64,000 bases of DNA from the NCBI GenBank assembly GCA_030248215.1, contig JASANG010003026.1, positions 1 to 64,000 on the forward strand, written 5' to 3'. Both the position numbers and the translations under genes were made by a program. Origin of the DNA: Enoplolaimus lenunculus (lineage: Eukaryota; Nematoda; Enoplea; Enoplida; Thoracostomopsidae). Shown here in pieces: positions 11,942-22,400 of the stretch; position 1 is the first letter of the stretch, and each line of letters starts with the position of its first letter. A model generated the notes under the pieces. The model was not told the origin of the DNA, made no database searches, and worked only from the letters and a program-made list of their open reading frames with translations.

Positions 11942-12945
11942 GTTTTTAGGCTTATTTTTAAGATATCCTGACAATTACCACTATATACTCTAAATCGTGC
12001 CAAACATTAAAGCCAAACGCATCGAGCAATACATTTCTGTAAAATTGTGGTCAATTTCACCACAGCCTTTTGAACAAAAAAGTTGCGTGAAATATTTGGC
12101 AACTACTGTAGTGACCAAAATAAGAGGGGGTCCCCACTTTGAGTCCCAATCAATAGAAGTCCGTATCCCTAATAGGAGTCCGTAAGCGGATAGATTCCCT
12201 AAACCCTAATTAGAGTCCATAAGTCCATAAATGTCAATTAACCCTAACTGTAGCGCATAAATGACTCCAGGACCACATAATTTGAGTTCGAAACTTTAAA
12301 CCGTACTTAAATTTTGAACGTACATTCCTAAAAGTATAACCTGACATTATCGCTCAAGCTATTGATACAAGACAAATAAACGTTTAATGCAACCGATAGT
12401 TGCAGTACCGGATATATATTAGTAACGAAGGATGGCGGAGTGACGTTTTTAGGCTTATTTTTAAGATATCTTGACAATTACCACTATATACTCTAAATCG
12501 TGCCAAACATTAAAGCCAAACGCATCGAGCAATACATTTCTGTAAAATTGTGGTCAATTTCACCACAGCCTTTTGAACAAAAAAGTTGCGTGAAATATTT
12601 GGCAACTACTGTAGTGACCAAAATAAGAGGGGGTCCCCATTTTGAGTCCCAATCAATAGAAGTCCGTATCCCTAATAGGAGTCCGTAAGCGGATAGATTC
12701 CCTAAACCCTAATTAGAGTCCATAAGTCCATAAATGTCAATTAACCCTAACTGTAGCGCATAAATGACTCAAAGACCAAATAATTTGAGTTCGAAACTTT
12801 AAACCGTACTTAAATTTTGAACGTACATTCCTAAAAGTATAACCTGACATTATCGCTCAAGCTATTGATACAAGACAAATAAACGTTTAATGCAACCGAT
12901 AGTTGCAGTACCGGATATATATTAGTAACGAAGGATGGCGGAGTG
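11942..12945. repeat. 503-bp tandem duplication
   Basis: 11942-12444 is repeated head to tail as 12445-12945, with only a few substitutions (for example CCCCACTTTG against CCCCATTTTG, and CTCCAGGACCACAT against CTCAAAGACCAAAT). Both copies carry the same 62-aa ORF (11997-12185 and 12500-12688), which has no domain-like content. Each unit includes the left end of a MITE that starts CTGTAGTGACCAAAATAAGA (12107 and 12610). Confidence 0.95.
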
Positions 12946-13155
12946 TGGGTTAAAAATAAATAACAGTGCCGTAACCGAATAACAAGAAGGGTACCCTATG
13001 GAGAGGCGAAATAAATATCAGTCCCCCTTTTATTCGGGTCACTGCAGTAATTAAAACAGAATCTTTGCATCACTGAAATGAATCCGAATTGTAAGTCAAA
13101 CAGCGGCCCTCTGCCAATAATTACGCTACACCGTGAGTCCCCCTTTTATCGAAAG

Positions 13156-13189
<34 letters not shown>

Positions 13190-13201
13190 GGGTCACTACA
13201 G
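12107..13201. mobile_element. Cluster of CTGTAGTGACCCGAATAAGAGGG MITE ends
   Basis: The left-type ends CTGTAGTGACC...ATAAGAGGG lie at 12107 and 12610 (one per tandem copy). Matching right-type ends (CCCCCTTTTATTCGGGTCAC) are at 13024-13047 and 13139-13201. In the second right end a run of about 30 A (13157-13188) splits CTTTTATCGAAAG from TCGGGTCACTACAG. A further left end with its flank is at 14258-14310 (GTAGTGACCCGAATAAGAGG). Nested or partly duplicated copies of one MITE family best explain this. There is no ORF of interest. Confidence 0.7.
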
Positions 13202-13328
13202 CACGGTTTACTACTAAAAACCTCAACATATACACGCCATAAAACGCCAACTAAAAGATCATGAGATATTTCTTCCATGAATATTTTCTTTTGATTTCAA
13301 GCGAAAATTTTAACCTGAACGTTTCCAG

Positions 13329-13460
13329 AAGGAAGGAGGCATCAATGATCCTCCGTTGATTAAAAATGAAACCTTCGAGTCTGAACAGAGTTCTCGAGCT
13401 TTCAGCGTTTCTGTAGCACCGCTGCGTATAATACTGTTATCAAACAGCGTTTTCATGTAG
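13329..13460 (+). CDS. Possible terminal exon of an unrecognised gene
   Basis: After an acceptor-like ACGTTTCCAG there are 43 open codons ending in TAG: KEGGINDPPLIKNETFESEQ and on to ...NSVFM. The base composition and the acidic, Ser-rich residues look more coding-like than the flanks. The downstream edge abuts a GGATATCCGGATTTATCCGG repeat, so the stop could belong to the repeat. No upstream partner exon was found and no family is recognised. It may well be chance. Confidence 0.2.
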   Translation, partial: KEGGINDPPLIKNETFESEQSSRAFSVSVAPLRIILLSNSVFM

Positions 13461-14566
13461 TCGGATATCCGGATTTATCCGGACATCCGAAATGAAATTG
13501 TGTAAAAAAATTGTTTTTGGAATATTTGCATTGCTTTACCACTAAAGTAGCTGGAACTGACAAAAATAAATTCTGTTTTAAAACCTGACTGTCAGAAAAG
13601 TTTTTATAATCTTGTGTGATATTGAAAGTATTTCTCCTTTTACATCTTGCTATATACCGTCATCGCTGTTATTAACATGTATATGTTAGCTTCTAATTAG
13701 TAAAATGCTAGCTTGCAAATTTGGCAATCTGTAAAGGGCACATTTGAATTTTACATGACACAGAACTCATGAACTCATAAGCTTTGAATTCAACACCCCA
13801 CGCTAAGCGACTTTCTTCTCAAGTACTTTATCAGCGATTCTAGCTATCTGAATAATGAACAGATTTAGGGTTGCGTTGGGAACGGGGCAATAACCTCATC
13901 CAGCTTAGTGTCGTTTAAATATGCGGACGGTTCCAGGAAGCCGGAGCGTCTCCCCGAGAAAAAAAAAGCACAAAATTGATTTAAAATGTTTTCAACTCTC
14001 ACGTCGCTTTAATACAGTAACATACATGAAAAAATGTTTCTGAGGTCCAAATAAGAACACAAAAAGTGAAAATATAGATATTCATTCAAGTCTTAAAAAG
14101 TTAAAACTTAACTGAACTCATCACGGGAAGTTATGAGGATCCAAATCGGCATTATGTTCCAATATATCAAAACTAGAGTGAGTCCTGAAGATTTGGACCA
14201 ATAGTACTTTTAGCATTTATCTCTTTCAGAAATTGTTCTGTAAAAAACGACAAAACTCCTACTGTAGTGACCCGAATAAGAGGGTGAACCCATTCGGAGT
14301 CCCAATCAATACGAATCCGGGCCAATGTAAAGAACAGGGGCGATTTCGTATTGCCCATCACTAATAAATATATACAGAAGGTAACTTTTGAAGGGGTAGT
14401 GTGATAGACACTGAAGCCAAAAAACTTCAGCGTCTATAGTACACTTCAGAGAAAATAGCTTCAATAAAGCCGATTTCCCAGAGAGTCAATTTGACTCCCT
14501 ATTTTTTAGTGGAAAGAGTTTACTTGAACGCAAGGCATATGAGCTATTAAAAACCGGCCAAACCAT
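13461..14566. other. Gene-free stretch with repeat fragments
   Basis: Contents are a GGATATCCGG hAT-like end at 13460-13490, a TAGTGACCC MITE end at 14258-14310, a GGCCAATGTAAAGAAC end at about 14322 and a GAGAGTCAATTTGACTCCC fragment at about 14478. No gene is seen. Confidence 0.5.
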
Positions 14567-14712
14567 GGCCAATGTAAGGAACAGGGGCGGAACGGTATTA
14601 TAAGCATATTCCGAAGCCTAAGCCTAATCCAAGCAAAAAAACTAATCTAAACCTTAAGCTTACTCTGTTGCAGTCCCGCAGTAAAACGTTCCGCCCCTGA
14701 GCTTTACATGAA
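14567..14712. mobile_element. Short MITE, GGCCAATGTAA family
   Basis: It starts GGCCAATGTAAGGAACAGG and ends CCCCTGAGCTTTACATG. GGGGCGGAACG and CGTTCCGCCCC form good subterminal inverted repeats. The interior is degenerate GCCTAAGCCTAA, the complement of TTAGGC. It lies just downstream of CABIN1. Confidence 0.75.
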
Positions 14713-14964
14713 CCAAAACAAATGAACGCCAATATAGTTGCTTAGTAGCTAGACTCATGCTAGGGCTTACGTTAAAATTATGTGCTGCCGTTGGCTTGCT
14801 CAGAGGCTAACTTTCAATAATGTATATCACAGTTGGGAGTTTTGCTAAATTTGAAGAAATGCTACAAAATTAGTACTACATTATCTATCACAGTACGACC
14901 TACAAGGTATAAATATGCATGCACTTAAGCACAATTATATACTTAAACGTAAATTAATGCTGCA

Positions 14965-16476
14965 CTATTTCAAAGGTTTTGTTGGAGACCTACTTTGAGA
15001 CTCCACCTGAGACTCGTTTGGCTTATTGCCAGAATCAGATGCACCTTCTTCATTAAGTCGAGTCAAAATCTGATGAGAAATACTTCCTGCTGCACTTTGA
15101 TTGTCATTCATTTTCGACAAGAACATATTGGTGAAAAGCACGTTGGCCGCAGTCGCTGGACGAGTACGCAACACAGAATTATTGTTTGCTTCTGGCAATA
15201 CTGCAGGTGCTGCGATGCCAGATTGTGGCTGTTCAGATCTAGGTACCTGATTGACACTAGCGGTTTCATGCCGACCAACATTCGGAATCGTCGCTGGCAC
15301 AGAAGATTGGGCTTGAACTGTGGCAATATTGCCGGAAGCCACTTGAGAGAAACTCGCCGTGGTATCAACAGCACGCTGTATGCTATCTAATAACTGGCGA
15401 TACGAATTTATCTGATCACTTCTCGCGACTGAGGCCAAACTAGCGTTTGAATCTTGTAGATTTGCAAATAACGCCAACTGTACAGGGTCAGACAATTGTG
15501 GCATCCAAGACCCTCGTTTCGCACTATAATCTGCAGCCAATTTCAATGCAGTTGGCTGGTTCAATGTCACTGGTTCTATCATAGTCTTGCAACTCGGCGA
15601 CTTTCGTTGGTGAGACGTGTTTTTTGGTTTGTTCATACCGCGACTTGCGACAGTTAAACAGCTTAACTGAGGCGCTCGCGGCTTATTCGCTTTAAGGCTT
15701 TCAAACGGGCGAACCGCAGTGGATATTGACTGAGCAAGCATTCTTGAATTATCTCCCCGTTTTTCGTCAATAATCTGTACATCACTCGAACTATCTGAAC
15801 TTGAAATTTTAGAACGTTTTGAAGGCACAACGTTTTCAGGATATACCGTTGGCGTTGAACCTTGCGCAGTACTGGATCTCGAAGAGAATAGGACACTCTG
15901 CGTTTTAGCTGCACCGCGAACATCACTGGCGGTTGTAGGACAATCTGTTGATGATCCTCCTGGATATGATGCTCCTGTCGTACTAACATCACGACTAGAA
16001 GCTACAGGTGCTGCAATATTCTGACTGCTGTAAGGCAGAACCGCACCATGCACATTTTGTTTTGTCAATAATTGCTGCTGTAAAATATTTTGCTGTTGTT
16101 GCTGTAATTGGTGCTGTAACTGCTGCTTATGAAGTTCGAGAGTTTGCCTATGTTGTCGTTTTTGCTGTTGTTGCTGTCTGTGTTGCTTTTGCAGTTTCTG
16201 TGCATGCAATTGTTTTTGTTTTTGATGAAGCAAATTTTGCAAAATTTGAGTTTCCATTTGGCGTTTGAGTTGTTCGAGATTTGATTGATACCCACAATTT
16301 TCAGCAGGTTTTGACGCTGTAATTTCATTAGTACCTAATGTAACTATACTAGTCACTGTACTTGGCTGAACAGAGTCCGGCTGCATTCGCTTTTTAGCAA
16401 CGCAGACCACTTCGGTTGATTTTTCACTACTGAGACTATTAGTCGTTGAACTTCTTTCTAACATTGCTGTATGTGA
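14965..16476 (-). CDS. CABIN1: CABIN1 exon 28: long disordered C-terminal exon (residues ~1857-2359)
   Basis: The exon encodes 503 residues, open without interruption. At about 1920-1995 lies a Gln/Leu/Lys-rich coiled-coil-like stretch (LKRQMETQILQNLLHQKQKQ and following). Next comes a Ser/Thr/Pro-rich region with the basic motif PSKRSKIS directly before SSSDSSSDVQIIDE (15763-15783 encodes DVQIIDE, near residue 2088), which has the form of a SUMO-interacting motif. The tail contains GSISHQILTRLNEE, in the place where the human protein has its MEF2-binding helix (GSISEETKQKLKSAI). That match is suggestive only. The protein ends RSPTKPLK. No clear AATAAA was found downstream on this strand. Confidence 0.85.
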   Translation of the reverse strand, partial: SHTAMLERSSTTNSLSSEKSTEVVCVAKKRMQPDSVQPSTVTSIVTLGTNEITASKPAENCGYQSNLEQLKRQMETQILQNLLHQKQKQLHAQKLQKQHRQQQQQKRQHRQTLELHKQQLQHQLQQQQQNILQQQLLTKQNVHGAVLPYSSQNIAAPVASSRDVSTTGASYPGGSSTDCPTTASDVRGAAKTQSVLFSSRSSTAQGSTPTVYPENVVPSKRSKISSSDSSSDVQIIDEKRGDNSRMLAQSISTAVRPFESLKANKPRAPQLSCLTVASRGMNKPKNTSHQRKSPSCKTMIEPVTLNQPTALKLAADYSAKRGSWMPQLSDPVQLALFANLQDSNASLASVARSDQINSYRQLLDSIQRAVDTTASFSQVASGNIATVQAQSSVPATIPNVGRHETASVNQVPRSEQPQSGIAAPAVLPEANNNSVLRTRPATAANVLFTNMFLSKMNDNQSAAGSISHQILTRLNEEGASDSGNKPNESQVESQSRSPTKPLK

Positions 16477-19400
16477 CTGAAAGAAATCAAAAATATTATT
16501 GACAATAATTCACAAACGGAACACTTGGAAGGCTTGGTGGGTTTCTAGTGGGTTTGTTAGAATTTCGAGGGTTTTTTTGAAACAAAGTGGGTGAAAACCC
16601 CGTATTTCACCAAAAATCCCGTCTTTGCCCCATATTTGCATTCGTTTTTGGTGTCTTTCTTCTTTAATCTCGCTTGAGCCAGGCAAACTCAATATTGATT
16701 TCGGAGGAGCATAGCCCCCTCCAATATTTTCCGACCGGATAAAATTTTTTTCCACTATTTCCATAATGTCTTCGTGATATTTTGTTTGAATTAAGACGCT
16801 TGGAAACTGTTGTCCGTTTGACGGCATTTTCGGTGCCGCTGGGATTTAATTTCAATTCACTGGTCTGACATTTAGATCATGAATTGCATTCTTCCGCCAT
16901 TCTGGAGTCGTTTTCTATGGACCCAGCGTACAAAAATCTTTCTTGGATCAGCCCCTACCATGAACCGATTACTCCGATGTTAGGACTATTCTCGAACATC
17001 CTCTAATGTTCAGTATATCCAAGGGTTGATATCGGGATCGGATCCACCCACAGGAAATATGCAAAACTAAAATTTTCCATCTTTTTATGCTGAAAATGCG
17101 TTTGGCTTCTTGCTCGCTTCGCCCGAGTTTTCATTCTTCACTAGCTACCCTCGCAAATTTGTAGTTGATGCACCGAAGGTTTGCAATACCAGGGAAAAAG
17201 CGGCTCAAAGGGGAAAGATCGACCAGGCGAATCTTTCTGGGGGAAATCTAACAGAAAAAATCGGCCTGTTACACAGGTACTAAACAGAAAAACAATGAGC
17301 TTTCATTGTTAGGATGGCCTACTTTTGGTCTGCTCCTAGATTTATGCCCCCCATTTTATCCAGAGTGCAGGTAACATATAATCGGCACATGTATAGAACA
17401 GGGCCGGAATGCTTATACTACTGTCCCTGTCCTGAACGTCTTCCTGTGTTCAATGCAACCAAAACGAATGCAAATTCACAACTTCTCACAATAAAATAGA
17501 ACGATAGACAAATCTAAATAACTTAATTACACTCAATCTCCACCGTCTAAACAAATGCTTAAACTTTCCCATGCCCCAAAAGTGTCGCAGATGACGCAAC
17601 GCAAAATAACAATTGTCAGAATCCAGAAACCAAACATAGAACATAAAAATTACGGCTCCGCTGAAGGACAAAACACACTTGAAGTTCACTCTGTGAATAC
17701 TAGGCAGCTCAGTAGTTAGTAAACCATTTAAAACACAACAATAGTACTTATTGACACCTATCAAAATTTTAATATTATAAACTCTATAATAAAAGTGAGA
17801 AGTTCAGAGCTTGCATTAGCTTTTGGTCTCTACGAACATGTAGAAAGGCGTTCCCTGGAGTGCCGACCGTATTGAATTTCTGAGTTCGTTATGTTACATG
17901 TATGTGATGTGCAGCTTAAAAATCTTTAAACGAGCAGAAAACATAGAATATAACGCGAATTCCTCAGTTCTTGGATCACTACGTATGAACTAAAAATATG
18001 ATTAAAGATATAAGGTGCAAAGTGAGAGTTAACAAAAGAGTATATACTGCATGAAAACCGCTCCTAGATTTCACCTGGACGAATCCCTCACACTTCAGTT
18101 GCCCTCAGGTTTTCAACTAGGTTCAGTTTGGGGCCAGCCCCCTCCTCCTACGAAAAACGGGAAGAGAGGGCAGATACATGAACAGAAACTTGTAAACTCA
18201 GTCTAGCAACGGTTGCCATTTACCTGCGCAAAATGACTATTTGCAGCTGTTGAAAGACGATTGTCGTTATTGCTTGATTTCACTGCAGCAACGTTGGTGC
18301 CTGATTTTGCATCTGCAGTTGGTACGCGTAATTCATCAGCCGAGTTATAACTGGGACTTGAATTTTGAATAGCATTAAGCTGTCGCTTACGAGCAAGCTC
18401 TCCACGAATTACCACATTTTGTTCCATTTTCTAAAAATTACACCACTGTAGGAAAATAAACTCTTGTAGTTCAACACGAATAAAGCTTAATTTCAAAACC
18501 TATCAATGATTTTTGGTTTTAATATTTTCGGTTCCCAAATGGTCAAGGCTTAAATACGAAAAACGATACATCAGAATAGAAAAAGCACAACGATACAACC
18601 CATAGTTATCTTGAGAGTTTAGACCAGTCAATAAAATTTAGTTTTAGGCCCTGACCGTTTTGATCCGACAAAATTTTTTTTAATACTATTAAACAGCCTA
18701 AACTTACACGGGCCATTCGTTGTTTCGCAGATAACAACGTTTGGAAGTAATTCAGAGCATCTTTGAGCGGCGTTTCAGAAGTCTTAAACGATAAATAGCA
18801 AATACTTCACGGATTCTTGCTACATTATGAGGTGGTCATGCCATATTGCGCTAAATGTTTAGAAAAATTCGAAAATGTTAAAACGAATAAATAACAAATC
18901 TGTTTCACAACACACTTTGCGTCACGTTTTCTTTGACATATTTTTGCACATATCACCACCCAAATTCCGACAGTTTTAATTGCTCAGAATTTTCCAATTG
19001 CTTAAAGTTTAGATCTTGACAGGAAACGGACAAAGAACCAACAATACCTAGTTACCCAATAATGGTAACTGGCTACAGGATAAAATAAGAACTGTCTCAT
19101 AAAAACTGTTACTTAGGTGAGCGGTCTGGTCGGCAGTTTTCTCCGAAATGCTGTGTAATACATTTGAATCCTGAGTGGCAAAAGTTAACGGATGTCCCTT
19201 AAAAGACATCAACATTTTACGGGCAGCTTAAATGCGCGTTAATAGCACACCATTCATATCTATAACGAGCCATAGTATTGCAAAGACTCAACACGCGAGT
19301 TACAAAAATATAGGCTCGCCTGAGACCGCCAGTCCTGTTTCTGGAAGTTTACCTGCGGAGCAGCCGCCGTGATTCGATGAGATTGCTTAATCAAAAAACG

Positions 19401-22400
19401 CCATTTTGATAACACGAAACATTCATTTTCATATAACCACGTTAGATATTTGAAACGATTAGATGCTTCCGTTGCTTGATTGTGAATTTCGCCAAAAGTG
19501 TTTGCGTCTTCTTCTTTAGTAGAACCTGTACCACCAGTCTTTGGTTCACCGCGGTTCGAAGTCTGTTCGGAAATTTCCTGTGGGGGTTCTGAGTTAAGAA
19601 CACGTCTACATTCTTGCCACGCGATATATATGTCAATGCATAAGTCTTTGCATGCTTGCCGATTCTGTGCTTCTGCTGTGTTTTTAAATCGTGCCGTTAA
19701 AATATGTTGCGCAAATAAGAACGCACGATGACAGAGTTCCATACGGCAATGTTCAAGCAAATACTGCCTATAACAAAATAACAGAATGTAAACGCATACA
19801 GTACCAACACAACCCAGTAAAACTCACACAACCCAGTAACTCAAGCAGTAGAGAAACTCAGACGGTATACGGCCCACCGAGCTGCATGGGTTTTACATAA
19901 TAGCTGTTTTAAAACTTTGTTGCCTCAACTTAGTTTAATACATTTCCTACCGAATTATATCAAACTTATGAAATCGATATTCGGGGTTTGTAAAGTAAGC
20001 AAAAACCTCTAATAAATGAACTCAATAAAACTCTCACTTTTCAATGTCAGGCTTCTTTCCCAACTGTGCGCCTATTTTAATTAACGAACTGTGATCTTTG
20101 ACATCAAAAAGAATATCGATGAGCAAAATGACGCTGCGATACATATGGGCAGCGAAACATCCAGAACGGTCGATATCATCTGACGGAATTCGGAACAAAG
20201 ACTGAAATAAAGAAAAACACTAAAACATTGCTCGTATTCTCAAATGTGTGTACCAGGTTGCAACCGGAATTCCAATTCCGATTAGAATTCTGGTTCAAAT
20301 AAAGTACAGGTTCCGACTGCGAATACAATCGAAATCTGAATCGTAAACTTTCATCGTTTATAGCCTGTATTATGAAATTATTCCGCAGTACTGTTAAGAG
20401 ATAATATATTGAATTAGCGCATACTAATACTATGTTATAAGATTCGGTATGTAAAATTTATCGGCTGTGAAACTTTGTAGGTATTTAATATTCCGATTCC
20501 GGTATAATTCAGTTTCGCTTTCTGTTACCGGTTAATGACACAGTCTGTGTAACTTTAAAATCAGGGAATGGTTTGCTATAAATTGAGCTACGTTCTTGAA
20601 TTTCTTCGAAATTTACTGTGCGGAATTTTATATCCACTGCTGGGGCAGGTGGAACTGGAAACTTAATAGTTGCTGCACAAAGTAGAGAATCGCCTTACGT
20701 TGTTCCCAAACTGTTATAGCGTCTAATAAAAGTTGGCGAAAGCTATTCCTAAATTGTTAGCTTACAGAAGGCGATAAAATTAAAATGATAGAAAAATTCA
20801 CAACCAGTGTACAAAATATTGATATAAACAGATCTACCTGAAAAAGGTTCGTTTGTTTTCTGTCTTGAAAAAGCCCTGATCCAGAATAGTTCAACTGTCG
20901 TGGAAATGGTCCCATCATAATAGCTTTAGCGACATCTTTGTCCTAAAAATTAACAAAATAAACATGTAACGGTACGAGTTAGTTATACACACGAATATGC
21001 AACAAATCACCAAACGTGCTCGTTTTATGCCCGTTATTGTGGCGATGTACAGAATCATTATTAGTTAATCTGCATATTTAAAACACTAGTAAATGTGTTA
21101 TTCCAATTTAACAGCGATAAACAACAACCGACTAAACATTGGTTACCTGAATGTACGGATTACGAAAGTACAATCTTGCCAACCAATATAGAGCTTTATA
21201 CTGCATTGGAAACCGGCGAGCACACAAAAGAAACCCTTCGACACACCAACGACTCAAGCGCTGAGCAAATACTTCGGGCGTTTCGTACTCCTACAATTTA
21301 TTATACTAACTTAGATTCAAAGAACCAACCAAAAAATAAAACTAAAAATGTTTACTAGCTCAATAAACAAGACAAAATATGTATCTGTATTGAGAAACCG
21401 GTTCAATGAAAGGTTTTTTCTCCTAATATATTAATTGTTTTCTTCCCCTTGGTGGTCGCGCAGGGAAAATTTAACTGAGCTAAAAATCAATAAACTCCAT
21501 GAGAAAACCAGGAAAAATTGCGTGTACATAGATTTCCAGTTTTAATATAGTTTGATAGCAGGGTGTGACCGGATATTAATTTACCACATACAGGAATCGG
21601 AGCCGGATATTGAATTTTTACCGGAACCGGATATTTACCAGATATATCATGTAAATATATGAGCAGTTGAAAGTAATTGAGTCGCTCAAAAGTATGTTTA
21701 CTGAACCGAATCAAGCCACATTAAGTCAACATTTTGCACAAGTAATGTTAACAATTCTCATAACATTTTATCTCATTTCAAAATCTAAAATATGCCTACA
21801 GTCACAGACTGAATTAAGTGCGCAGAAACAGCGATTGCGGATGCAGTTTTGCTGCCGCGTCTGGCGGTTTGAAACGCGATCGTAGTCGCGATTTTGCGTT
21901 CTTAGTCGCGGTTTTAACAACCGCGGTCGCAGTCGCGGTTTAACCGTGTACGCAGTCGCATTTTAACTGTGGTAGTAGATGCGGTTTGATCTGTGACCGC
22001 AGAAGATTTTTGAATAGCGGCCGCAGTTAGCATTTACCGCGTACTGGAACCCAGGTTTGACCGTATAGTATCAAGAGTGCATCGACTATCGGTCCAGACC
22101 GACGGTCTGTCACAGCAGGTCCGGTGCGGTTTCCGGTCTGCAGTCCATGCTGGGACCGTGGACCGTCCGGTATTAACGATCCTGTCATATCACCATTGCG
22201 AACAACAAGCCAGTGCATTGTGACATCGCAAATGGAATATAAAACGCGATTGTAAGAAGCCGCTAAGCTGAAACTTCCGATTCCAATTTGTATAGTTTTT
22301 TATGCAAGCGCCCACTGTAATATACTTTGAATAAATGCAACACGCACGTTTTCTTGCGATATGTTTATAACCCTGCACAGAGTAAATGATCTTGCGTAAT

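Noticed and set aside
14995-16328. Several ORFs overlapping CABIN1 exon 28 on both strands
   Set aside because: They are shadows of the 503-codon exon, sustained by its CAG/CAA-rich sequence.
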